Assembly (NCBI RefSeq): GCF_000417875.1 | Contig: NW_006920878.1 | Span: 421,279-485,278 of the forward strand | Source: Pseudozyma flocculosa PF-1 | Lineage: Eukaryota; Basidiomycota; Ustilaginomycetes; Ustilaginales; Ustilaginaceae | DNA: 64,000 nucleotides | Direction of reading: 5' to 3' | In this document: one piece after another, positions 43,409 through 53,336 of the stretch | Layout: the number at the start of each line of letters is the position of its first letter | How positions within the stretch are numbered: position 1 is the first letter of the stretch | Program-made: the position numbers and the translations under genes | The notes under the pieces: generated by a model | Told to the model about the DNA's origin: nothing | What the model saw: only the letters and a program-made list of their open reading frames with translations | Databases searched by the model: none

Positions 43409-44662
43409 TCAGCATATCGGGACAAGCGGCTTATTCCGGTATCCTCCGCTGACAGCGGAATCTCCCACAATCTCTTGCTCACCCATGCCTGGACCATCGC
43501 CGATGCGCCCTTCGTGCAACAGCCCGAGGCCTTCGAGGATCCACTGGAAGTCGCCCTCGGGCCTCAGCTGCAGGCCACTCATTCTGGCGCGGATCTCGGG
43601 TCCCATCCGTCTTGCCTCTTCGTAGCTCCTCCATGGCTGGCTCTCGATGAGCAGGCAGCCGCCGGGACGCAGCGTTCGCGCAATGCGGGCAAACAGGCGG
43701 GTCAGACCGCCGTCGCCCTGGTGCACGTGAATCCACTTGGTGACGGCGAGGCAGACGATCACATCGAAGCCCGCGCGCTCGTGCGCCGAAAGCTCTTGCA
43801 GCGTTACGGCCATGGATGCAGTCGAGAGACTACGCTGCCAGGCACCGCCGTGGCGGCTCGACGCCTCCGTCTCCGGCGCTGGTGCCCCGTCCTTGGGCTC
43901 CCGCGTTCCATCGGCGTCGAGGTCTGCACGGACCCATTCAGCTGCGATGAAGCGCAGTGCGCTAAACGCGCGAGAAGGAGCGGGACCTAGGAGCTCGGTC
44001 GCAGTGTCCGAAGACGCGTCGAGGGCCGATGGCGACACTTTGCGCTTCTTTGAGCGAGGCTCCCGCGAAGAGGCCCCTTCCACCGACAAGGGGTACGGTA
44101 GCGGACCGTAGAGATATGGGAAGCAAGCGGGAAAGTACTGGAAGGAACGTTGATCCGAAAGAGGTAGCACCTCATCGCCCATCGCCTGCGGCGGAGGTCG
44201 ACACTGGCTCCAGGAGATGCCGGCCGCGTATTGCGCCTCTGCGATGAGGCCCGGATCGGCATCGACGCCCAGCACCAGCTCCGGGATCCTCGTTGTTGTG
44301 CTGCTTTGACTCCAGGAGATAGCGAGCCCTTGAGCGAGCTCTGTCGTCACCTTTCCCGAGTTGCAGCCGATGTCGAGGACACGGTTGGGGCCCCGCCACG
44401 CAGCATGCTTTACGGCAAAGTGGCGCTCAAGGAATGCAAGCATCGCCGGTACGCGCGGATCTAGGGTACTGAAGGAAGCGGCCACATCGTCGGCGCCTGT
44501 GCCTTGTCCCGCTTCAGAGTTGTGCCCTGGGTTGCGGATGTGGTAGTATCGGCGAAAGTTGCCAAAAGTAGGCTTCGACGCAGATTGCGATGCGGGCGCA
44601 GACTCGTCCTGTCGACGCTGCCGCCTCTGAGACGCATCCGATGGTGGGCTACCTCCGGACAT
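43409..44662 (-). CDS. Bin3/MePCE-type SAM-dependent RNA methyltransferase
   Basis: Single exon, 417 aa from the chosen start. The family methylates the gamma-phosphate of small RNAs (7SK, U6, or the pombe Bmc1 telomerase RNA role). Seen: FGNFRRYYHIRNPGH (residues 33-47) opening the Bin3 domain, SAM motif I VLDIGCNSGK (95-104), motif-II-like LVLGVDADPGLIAEA, and the Bin3 block DVIVCLAVTKWIHVHQGD with GLTRLFARIARTLRPGGCLL, then IESQPWRSYEEARRM. The C-terminal end ...GGYRNKPLVPIC matches the usual GF.RPI.L ending. A long Arg/Ser/Ala-rich insert (about 185-245) splits the catalytic region, as in other fungal members. I picked the ATG at 44662 just before the SAGGSPP-like disordered N-terminus; an upstream in-frame ATG (44932) adds 90 low-complexity residues. 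Confidence 0.87.
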   Translation of the reverse strand: MSGGSPPSDASQRRQRRQDESAPASQSASKPTFGNFRRYYHIRNPGHNSEAGQGTGADDVAASFSTLDPRVPAMLAFLERHFAVKHAAWRGPNRVLDIGCNSGKVTTELAQGLAISWSQSSTTTRIPELVLGVDADPGLIAEAQYAAGISWSQCRPPPQAMGDEVLPLSDQRSFQYFPACFPYLYGPLPYPLSVEGASSREPRSKKRKVSPSALDASSDTATELLGPAPSRAFSALRFIAAEWVRADLDADGTREPKDGAPAPETEASSRHGGAWQRSLSTASMAVTLQELSAHERAGFDVIVCLAVTKWIHVHQGDGGLTRLFARIARTLRPGGCLLIESQPWRSYEEARRMGPEIRARMSGLQLRPEGDFQWILEGLGLLHEGRIGDGPGMGEQEIVGDSAVSGGYRNKPLVPIC

Positions 44663-45714
44663 CGGTTTGATCGTCGTGATGCGTGCTGCGCCGAGTCGGT
44701 GCTTTGGTACAGCTCGTCGTCGCTGGGCAGCTTGCCGCGTCTGTCGAGCGATGGCGTGGCTGACGCTTCTTCCCGGTCTGCACCCTCGAACCTCCTGACG
44801 TGGAAGTCGCGGCTGCCTGTGGTCGGATCCGAGTTCGGTGGGCGGGCGATTCAAAATGGATACCAGGGGCTGCCGGAGGAGCGAGGATCCATGAATCAAC
44901 ATGCTGCGCTGGAGGACAGGAAGTTTGGACAATCAGCCGTGATCCCTGCTAACTTACGGCACCATGAGCGGTTGTTTGCGAAGAAGCAAGCGTCGAAGCG
45001 GTTGCACTGGGCGCTAGCCTGCGCGCGCGCCTCGCACGCGCGGTGGCGGTGTCGCGGTGGTACGGCGCCGGTCTCAGTCCCGCCCGGAGAGTCTAGCTTG
45101 TTTGCTTGTCGTTTGCCAGCTAGAGATGTGCTGAGCTGCCTCTGCGTTGATGGGCCTTAGGTAGTCGTGGACAGGCAGAGTAGTCCAACGGAGCGGCGAG
45201 GCGACAAGTCGAGGCCAGAAGGCTCTCCGGGACGGCGGTCGCCCGCTACCCTCTGCAGGCGAACAATGCAAGGGGTCGCGAAAATATACGGCAGCCGGGG
45301 TTGCGCCAGAGCACGCCAGAGGGGAGACACGGCGGTGAGAAAGAGATCAGATCCAAGCAAGGGCGAGTGGACGAGTCGGGCCGCCACCTTGTGTCAAGCC
45401 GGTGCTTTGAGTCGAGTATAGCAGGACGGGGTGAAAGAAGGATGGCAAGGAGCATCTTAGGTGGCTAGGCAGAGGGCCCGGTGGCGGACGTGAGGAAGGG
45501 TCCCGGTTGCATGTTGCGCAGGTGAGGACGAGCGCGGGCGCACGGTCAGAGATACCGGTAGCCCTCAGCCGTGTGCAGGGTCGAGGTGGGGAGGTGGCTG
45601 GGCGGGGCGCGCAGCTGCCCTATCGGCTCTCGCTCTCTCGTTCGACTGACTACTCTCTCTTGCGCCCACCGCACGCCCAAAAAGGCACGGCGTCCGAGTG
45701 TCGTGGCAGGCGAG

Positions 45715-45770
<56 letters not shown>

Positions 45771-46379
45771 TCGAGAGCAGAGGCGCCTCCGCTCGGCCCC
45801 CACCTCCGCCCTACGCTCTGGCGCCATTTGGTGGTTGTCGCGCTCGCGCTCATCGCCATCTCTCTTTCCACTGCTCCACCATATCGCCTCCTTCCCAGCC
45901 GCATTCCACCGTCCCCATCCGAAGACATCATTCCTCTTGTCCACAGGATCACCCTTTTCCCCCCCAAAACCCGATCTCCCCTTGACCCCAATCATCCCTC
46001 CCCCCTGTCCTATCGCCAGCCATATACACCCACCACTGCCGTCGCCCAGACCTCCTCCGCATAGTCAATCGCCGACCAAGCATTCCGCGCCTCGACTTCC
46101 AGCTCATCCCGGACGAGGAAACCTTCATCGCAGCGCCGCAACTACCTTCATCCGACCGATTGCCCGTCGCCCTTTGGTCCCCTACTCTCTTTCTTCTCCT
46201 GTCCTGTCGCTCAGCCGTGTACTGTCGACTCCAACTCTGCCCGTTCTTTTAAGCATTTTCGGCCGCCTCTATCGCCTTCTTTCGACCACGGCTTCTCGCA
46301 CCTCTTCTCGATAGCCCTTGTAGCACTCTTCAGCAAAGCATCTGTATCACGACATTCCGCACCCCTCTCAAACACCAGC
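44663..46379. other. 1.7-kb divergent intergenic interval with CAGG microsatellite
   Basis: Divergent spacer between the Bin3-type gene (-) and the R3HCC1-like gene (+). It includes the CAGG repeat (45718-45769) and a long C/T-rich leader (about 45900-46370). Unconserved readings only; no gene is supported. Confidence 0.5.
45718..45769. repeat. (CAGG)n tetranucleotide microsatellite
   Basis: Thirteen near-perfect CAGG/GCAG units in a row, about 610 bases upstream of the R3HCC1-like start codon. Confidence 0.9.
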
Positions 46380-47481
46380 ATGTCCGCCACCACCTCCCTC
46401 CCGCTCCTCTCGCCTCTCGTCACCCGCATCCTCGAGCTGTCTGGATTCCCGCCGGAGCTCAAGACCAAGGACATCCAGCAGGTCTTCTCCGCCTGGGAGG
46501 ACGACAATGGCGGCTTCAAGATCAAGTGGGTCGATGACACGACCGCCCTCATCATCTTCAACGACCCCATCGTCGCCAAAAAGGCCTACCTCCGCACCCT
46601 CATGTCCCCCCCCCTCTCCCTTATCAACAAGAACGGCATCGCCGCAAAGGTCCGCCCTTACGACAAGGACGACGCGAGCGCTGTCATTGCTAGCGTCAAC
46701 GCAAGGCAGCGTTCCCGATCCAACGCCAGCGGATTCGGAAGCCCTTCAAAGACGGCCGCCGAGCTCGTCCACCCTCTTCCCGAGAGCCCGTCCAAGGGGC
46801 TCCGCGGCCACGCCCACACACCCTCATTTGGCCGCTCTTTTGGCCACCGCCGACAGCAGAGCGGCTCGAACCCCAACCTGCCTGCCAAGCCCGTGGCGGC
46901 GGCTCTCTTTGACGCGGCCAACGGTGGACCCTCGCCTGCCAACCGCGTCCTCGCCGGCGTCGAGAGTCTCAACGGCATCGCAGGTCTTCCCGCCAACCCT
47001 CTTGTCGCTGCCCGCACCAGCCCAAAGGCGGGAAGCAGCAGTGCCGGCTTCAACGGCAGCGCCAGTGACAGCGCCGAAAAGGGCAGCGATGTCGACGTCG
47101 ATCTGAGCAAGCTCGACATCAACGGCACTGCTGCAGGCAAGGAGAACGACGGCTCGGTCCTCTCGGAGTCGGCTGGATCGGCGCCTGCCAACGGCGCGGG
47201 CAGCGGCAGAATCGGCGATGCTGGCAAGGTGAGCATCTGAGCGGCGGTGCAGCCGGCCAGGCTGGCGGTAGATGCAGAGCGAACAAGCTGCTTCGTCAGG
47301 ACCTGCCGCTGACAGCACAGCTCGTCTCTGTCGCTCATTGCCGTCTCAGCGCCTTGTCGCTGGTGCCCTTGGCATCCGCCACCCGGGTGTCGTGCGCAAC
47401 ACGGGCTCGCCATCGAGCTCGACCGTCAGCAGCCCCTCGAGCACGCCTCAGCTTCAGGCCGCTGCTACCGTCGTCAATTGA
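46380..47481 (+). CDS. R3HCC1-like RRM protein (2 exons)
   Basis: Exons 46380-47228 and 47350-47481; 326 aa. The N-terminal RRM-like domain (about 14-95) reads RILELSGFPPELKTKDIQQV, then WEDDNGGFKIKWVDDTTALI, IFNDPIVAKKAYLRTL; the GGFKIKWVDDTTALI core is typical of the R3HCC1/R3HCC1L RNA-recognition region. The rest is Ser/Ala/Asn-rich and disordered, ending after the splice with RLVAGALGIRHPGVVRNTGS, a compact basic motif. Its human relatives belong to a family of poorly known RNA-binding proteins. The intron has GTGAGC donor and CTCAG acceptor and keeps phase 0; without it the protein would stop three codons after the donor (VSI). Likely an RNA-associated factor; target unknown. Confidence 0.75.
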
Positions 47482-47835
47482 GGCAAGCGGGCCCTGCGTG
47501 TCGTTCCTGACCGAGGCTGCCAGAAGACTTTCATTGCTGAGAGAAGAGTGCTTGAGACACAGTGGCCCTCGTTGGCCGGCCTCGTATGTTGGCCGCCTTT
47601 TGACTGGGCCCATGTCCTCGGCGGCATCGATCCCCGTTCCCGCTCCGCTTCAGCCCTCCTCGATACGGCCGGTCCTATCTGTCTCTCCCTAATTTCGAGA
47701 TTTTGTTTCGCCTTCTCTGGTTGTGGCGCTTGAAAGAGATCTGTCACACGTGAATCCAGGGAGAGAAATAGGGCCAGTCTCAGCGTCGAGAAACCAAGCT
47801 TGGTTGTGAAGGAATTGCGCAAGACTCACCATGAT
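47482..47835. other. Convergent intergenic spacer
   Basis: 354 bases between converging genes. No gene is supported. Confidence 0.5.
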
Positions 47836-48281
47836 TCAGCGCGACTCGCCGGCATCGCTGGTGCGAGCCGAGTTGGCGAGGAGGCTGCGCACGGCGGCCT
47901 CGAGGGCGTCGGAGCGGGCCAAAATCTTGTCGATGCGGTCATCCTGACGACCGTGCTCGCTGGCGGGCTTGTCAGGCACAGGGTTGGAGGGTCCAGAGAG
48001 CACCTGCTGCTGATGGCGAATTTTGTCCATAAAGGCCTTCTCGCACGAGGCGGAGACGCCAATACCCATGAAGATGCCAAAGGCTGCGTATGTGGATGTC
48101 AGAAAACATGATAAGGAGAGTGAGGAATGCAACGAGAAAGGGCAGGTCAAAGTCAGCATACATCCGTGTGGCGACGCAACGGGGCGGTAGAGGGTGCAGG
48201 AGAGCAGCGCCAGAACATACCGAAGGAGGCGAACATGGCGACGACAAAGAAGGCGACGACTTCGTTGATGATGAGCTGCAT
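47836..48281 (-). CDS. Small single-span membrane protein of unknown function (2 exons)
   Basis: Exons on the minus strand 48281-48221 and 48083-47836; 102 aa. The spliced N-terminus MQLIINEVVAFFVVAMFASF | AFGIFMGIGVSASCEKAF makes one hydrophobic span of about 25 residues. A polar, Asp/Arg-rich C-terminus follows, with the coiled-coil segment DDRIDKILARSDALEAAVRSLLANS. The donor is GTATGT, and a CTGAC branch site sits close to the CGCAG acceptor. The size and shape (short N-terminus, one TM, C-terminal helix) suit small mitochondrial or ER membrane subunits, but I recognise no family. The splice is convincing because each half alone is too short and hydrophobic or polar; joined they give a coherent one-span protein. 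Confidence 0.6.
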
Positions 48282-49009
48282 TGTTGTGAAAGGCCAGAGT
48301 TGTGGGGCTGGTGGCGAGATGGTTGGGGGAGGGAGAAGTGTGTGCAGCGCTGCGCTTGGACAGGATCCGGCTCGCCCAGAGCAGAGGGCCTTGCTCACCT
48401 GCGTGGCTTGACCGCCCGCCCGCCCTCCTCGCACGCACGCCCGCCTCGCACGCACGCTCGCTCGCGAACGCAGAATAATCAGAGGTCAGGCCAGTCCAGG
48501 CCAGGCCAGGCGGGTCAGGCACTCCAGGCCCCCCGGGGCGCACGGCCCGCCTTCCCTGACCGCCCCAGCCCGGTGTCTAGCTCTCGCCAGCAAAGCCCCT
48601 CGACTAATGAGGCGTTCGCCGGCTAGACCGTCGACGGTCTAGCCGGCAGAGCGCCTAGATAGATAGAGGTACCTCTCCAGGTCGGGACCGCACTGCTCGG
48701 GCTCAACACGTTGCTACAGTCCCCTGCGGTGCCTGCTGAAATGGTGTCTTGGGTATTTGCAGCTTGGACCTCATTGAACTTCTGTGCACACCTCAGCGCT
48801 GTCCGGCCCTTCCTTAGCTGGAGAGGTATCACTCATACTGCAATTCAATGTAATGAAGCGCAGGCCGAGACAGCGACCAGCTCCGAGGAGGGGCTGACGT
48901 GAACCAGGTCGACGGGAGTACGCTACAAAGAGCAAGGCTGATGACGACTAGAGACGGACAGTAATTATGGGCATATCGTAGCGGGTGCCGCGCGCCCAGG
49001 CGAGCCCGT
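48282..49009. other. Intergenic region with AGGCC island and 30-bp palindrome
   Basis: Holds an AGGCCAGTCCAGGCCAGGCC-type island (48484-48533, about 200-250 bases upstream of the small membrane protein ATG), the 30-bp palindrome at 48618-48647, and the 3' side of the bZIP gene. No gene is supported. Confidence 0.55.
48618..48647. repeat. 30-bp perfect palindrome
   Basis: The arm GCCGGCTAGACCGTC is followed at once by its exact reverse complement, with no spacer. It lies 337 bases upstream of the small membrane protein start codon and 363 bases beyond the bZIP stop codon. Confidence 0.95.
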
Positions 49010-50738
49010 TCACTCTTCGCGATCTCTCTTCAAGGCAGCACCACTTGGAGCCGAGTTGGGCTTGCCCGCACCACCGCCCTCCTTGGCCTGATCGGCGCCC
49101 GTGCCGACGCCGCGGGGGACGAGGCCGCTATTCCTCTCTGCCTGCTCCTGCACGCTCCGGCTCGACGTGGAGAGGCTGTTGCCGGCGGTTGCGCTGGCGA
49201 CGTCCGACGACGGGTCAGGCTGCGTGTGCGTCGCTGGTTGCAGTGGGGGGTTGCCACCGCTGGTGCGACTCGGACCCGCGACCGGGCCGAAGGGCAGCGA
49301 GGCGCCAGTCGCGGCGGAAGCGACTCCGCCGCTGTCGAGACCAGCGGGTTGCTGACCGGGCTGCACCGTGATCAGGCTCTTGAGCCATCCGTTTTCGGTG
49401 CGCAGCCGTGCGTTTTCGCTCTCGAGGTCGGCAACGCGCTGCTGCAGCTCCTTTGCGGTGTGCTCGAGCGCGGCCTCCCGCTGCTTCTTCTTGATGCGGA
49501 AGCGCGCTGCGACAAGCACGGGACGGGAGCGGAGGACGGGTACGGAGGGCAAGGTCAATCACCGGGAGTCGCAGACGACAAGTCAGAGCTGCCGCCAGGC
49601 TGCGTGCTTGCAGTACTCACCGCTAGCGGCAGTGTTCCTTCTTCGCTTGTCTTCTTCGATTGCCAGACGGTTGGCCTCGGCATCGGCCTCCGGGTTGCCC
49701 GTGTCGATCAACTTCAGCGGCGGGATGTCATACTTCCTCTCGTCGTCGTGCTTGAGACCAGAGTTGGACCCGTCGTCTGAGTTGTCGTCGGAGGCAGCGG
49801 CCGGCTTTTTCCCGTTCGACATGCTGACACGCTTCTTTTTCGAGGGCACGGGATCGGTAGATTGAGCGGCGTCGCCGGAGCCGTTGGTGTTGCCGCCGCT
49901 GCTGCTGCCCGCCAGACCGGCGAGATGGGAGCTCGAGGCATTGCGTGAGATGGCAGCCGAGGAGATCGAGGCAGCATGACTATCCGAGGCGGCCGGCGCG
50001 CCGCTGCCAAAGATGCTGTCTGAAGATGAGGGGCTCGGACCAGGAGCGACAGCGGCCGGACCGGCCGTGGACGATGTCGAAGGCAGGTTTCTGGCTTGCT
50101 GCTGCTGCGGTGTCAGCGGCCATCCTGCCACGCTGCCCGAAGCGCTCGGGACACTACCTTGCCGGAGTGCCTGGTGCGACTGTTGCTGCTGCTGTTGCTG
50201 CTGCTGCTGGTTGGGATCCCACGCGTTGGAGACTTGCGAAGGCGCCGACGGATGCATGGCTGGTGGCTGACCGAACGCAGCAAGCCCGCCGCCCATGCTT
50301 GGGGTGCCGGCCAGCGATGCGAGATGTGCTTGTAGCTGAGGGTTCGAGAATCCGGCAAGCTGGCCCAGACTAGCTAGCGCCAGCGGGTTGCTAGCCAGCA
50401 GATGTTGCAGCGCCAGCGCAGACGTCATATCGAGCTGTGGCAGGCCGCCCATCGGGTTGGCACCAGTGGTCTGCTGCAATGGCGCCATGCCGCCGAACTG
50501 ATTGAAGCCAGCGAAACCGGGAAAGAAGGGGGCGAAACCGGCAGCAGCAGCGGCGGTGGAGGCGGCGGGGTTGGGCTGGCTGCCATGAGGAAGCTGCTGC
50601 TGGTGTCCGGCGCTAAAGTGGCTGTTGGGAATCTGTTGGCTCCTCGAGGCTTGGCTGTGGTCGCCGCTGCTGAAGCTTTCTCCAGCAGCCGGAGGCGACT
50701 TGGCCTGCGCCTGGGCGCCGAAAAAGTTGCGCAGCTGC

Positions 50739-50776
<38 letters not shown>

Positions 50777-51283
50777 CTGCTGCTGCATCATCGGACCGGC
50801 ATGTCCCAGGTTCTGCGGACGGCTCGTCGGATCGTGATGTTGAGCGTCGCTGGGATGCGGCGCCAACTCCCTGGCCTTGCCCCGCGCCGCGTTTCCGCCG
50901 CGAGAACTGGCTGCGGCGTTGCGTGCCATCCTCTCTCGGTCGTCGGCCTCGTTGCGTCGGTTCTCCTCCTCACGACGCCGGTTGCTTTCGGCCTCCTCCT
51001 TTTCCTTTTCCTCGTCGCCGATGAGGGCATGGCCGGTAGGTCCATCGAAGCTGAAGTTGGCGTTGGTCCAGAGCGCCAGCTGATCGGCAAAGTTAGGCGC
51101 CTGGCTTCCGTCTTCGCCTCGGGCGGGGCCGCCGAGATCATCGGAAGCAAAGGCGTCGAGACCGGCGAGCATGCTGTCGGTGGCACCGCCGTGTCCGGCG
51201 CTTTCACGCTGCTGGTCTGCGGGTGGTGATGTGAACTGGTTGAGGCCGAAGAGGAAAGAGTTGGTATCCTCCTCGTAGGGCAT
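49010..51283 (-). CDS. bZIP transcription factor with polyglutamine tracts (2 exons)
   Basis: Exons on the minus strand 51283-49621 and 49506-49010; 719 aa. The DNA-binding basic region straddles the splice: EEDKRRRNTAAS | ARFRIKKKQREAA (about 545-567), giving the bZIP signature N-x-x-A-x-x-x-F-R of the Gcn4/Atf4/Zip1/Cys3 type. A leucine zipper follows: LEHTAKELQQRVADLESENA then RLRTENGWLKSLI. The long N-terminal part is Gln/Asn/Ser/Ala-rich with two polyQ tracts (about 16 Gln near residue 160-180, and about 10 Gln) and is a likely activation domain. The C-terminal tail is Ser/Gly-rich. Intron position inside the basic region is diagnostic and separates it from noise. In fungi such factors control sulfur, nitrogen or amino-acid stress genes; which one is unknown here. 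Confidence 0.88.
50737..50786. repeat. CAG/CAA polyglutamine-coding repeat
   Basis: CTG/TTG triplets on the plus strand encode the longer polyQ tract of the bZIP factor. The pattern is interrupted by CAA codons, which usually slows repeat expansion. Confidence 0.8.
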
Positions 51284-53336
51284 CGTTGCCGGGATGACGC
51301 CGCGATCGCGCAGCAGCGAACTGGAGAGCCTGCAACCGCAATATCCCGTCCTTCTTCGGCCAGCACGGAACGTCGAAGACAGGGATCAAGCCCCTTGGCA
51401 GCGGTCAGGTGTGGACGGGTAGAGGCCTGTCGTCGGCGGGTGTGCTGGCTGTGATGGTGCGGGCAACGGCGGCTTCTGAGGTGCACGGCCGGATACTTCC
51501 GCGGGCAGCACTAGATTCCGAGCGCCGCGAGTCCGCAGTCGCCGCTCGTCGATCGTATCCGTGGTCGTCGTCCTCGGACGCCGATGCAGGACGTTGACAA
51601 GGGGCTGTGCTCTCGGATAATATGAAGCTGGCGAGGCTTCAGAGGGAGAGGCTGGGCTAGGGTGAAGTCGGTACGTATGGCGGGGCGGATGTGTGGGTGC
51701 TCGTTGTCGGATCCCGGACGATGGTCGTGCGGTGCTGAGGTTGATGATGTGCGCGGAGGCAGGAGGATGATGGTGGAAGTCGACCTTGCTTGATGTCGCC
51801 GGGCCTTTCCCTCCTCCTCCTCCCCCCCTTCTGGCCTGGGCTGGGCAGCGCGGGGAACAGGCACGGTGGATTCCGTGATAGTGAGGGCGCAGCCGCTTCG
51901 GCCCGTGGCACAGAGGGTTCTTTTTGTCCTCGGATTTTTGCCCCCACTTTCTCAGCTGCAGCCTGGCCGGGCAGCGCCCCGGCAGCTGATTCAACCCGCG
52001 CGTCGGCCGATGCGTCGACTCTAGAAGGCAGGCAGGGGACCTTGCCCGCGGAAACGAACCAGTCCGACGCCTCCCCCTTGCTTCCCTATCTCCCTCTCAA
52101 GCCCAAGCGGCGACGGCGAGCTCCACAGATCAGCACCGAGCCAGCTCTTGTCCATCCTGACTGCCTGACGCTGAGCTACCTGTAGGAGTCTCGGCGGCCG
52201 GTCCTGGCACGACGATCAAGCTGAACGACAAAGGTACGGGTCGCAGAGATGGAAGCGGCGACGTTGCAGCGACGAGCCAAGGAGAGATGGTGCTATCGTC
52301 CTCGCTGGACGCGGCACAGGCTGGCGGCCTGCTATGGCGGCCATCGTCCTGCTCAGCCGTCGAGGCATGTGGACTCGCGATCGGGCCTTTCTTCACCCTC
52401 TCTGCCTCCGTCACAAGGAGCAGATCAAAGAGGATCGCCTGGGCCGACTACTTTCGATGGCAGCTTCGCGGTGCGGTTCTCGAGCTGAGCTGGCGACAGA
52501 TGGTGACAGCTTTGGCCGTTCGAAGAGACCTTTCAGACTGGTGGCCGTCTTCGATGTGCACGCGCGAAGCACGCTCGCTCCCCTGTGGACGAGGCTCGCG
52601 CGGTTTGCAGCCCTGCGCCGTGGCGCCAACTTGCCATGCACTGCAAGGCAACCGCAGTTGTCTCTCAGCTAACTAGACGACGATCAGCTCCCTGTCTCGT
52701 TCGTTGATGGTGTTGTCGAGCAAGCGGGATGAGCTTGGGCGCCTGTCGCCATCCTGCCGCCAGCGGTGCCCGGGATGGCGTCATACCGAGGCTTCATTCG
52801 CGCGATACAGTTCCGAGAAATCGGGCACACATCTCGAGATCCCATTCCAAAAAATGGACGGGATCGGGGAAGTGGTGCGCACCGGCCACATTTCGTCTCT
52901 CGTTGCCAGCGGGCTTGTGCTGGCGGTGCCGAGGCAGAGGGGCGTGGAAGGAGCGAGCGGCGGGGTCGACGGCGTCGGTGGCTCGCTGTCAGGTTGGCTG
53001 CTGTTGCTCGCTGCTGCCGTCCGTTCAAACGCCCGCGCCAACAGCCTTCCTCTCTCAACCGACACCCGACCTGCTCGCCTTCTTCCGCCGCCCTCCTGTC
53101 TCGACCCTGGTCATCGCCATTCACCGTCAGCTTTCGTAGCTGCTGCCACCGCCTCGCTCACTGTTCAACAGAGACGATCTGCTCGCTGGCGCGACGATTG
53201 GTCGAGCCCGCAAAGTCCCAGCGAGGCTTGCTCAGGCTTCTCCTCTCGACCATCCTCGCTCTATCCTCCAGGACATCTCGCCGGATCGTCACACCCTCCT
53301 TCAGGCCCCCGTTCCGCTCTCTCAGCACCTTCCATC
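51284..53336. other. 2-kb divergent intergenic region
   Basis: Divergent interval between the bZIP gene and SEC21. A plus-strand frame at 52287-52676 (129 codons; YFRWQLRGAVLELSWRQMV) is the longest unexplained reading but shows no known domain. C/T-rich leader sequence precedes SEC21. No gene is firmly supported. Confidence 0.4.

Noticed and set aside
43409..43500. Possible intron near the 3' end of the Bin3-type gene (GTGAGC donor in GGCATGGGTGAGCAAG)
   Set aside because: The unspliced ending GGYRNKPLVPIC already matches the family C-terminus; splicing would replace it with low-complexity sequence.
52287..52676. 129-codon plus-strand reading with Trp-rich YFRWQLRGAVLELSWRQMV
   Set aside because: No recognised family and no start context or splice evidence; kept only as a weak candidate in the intergenic note.
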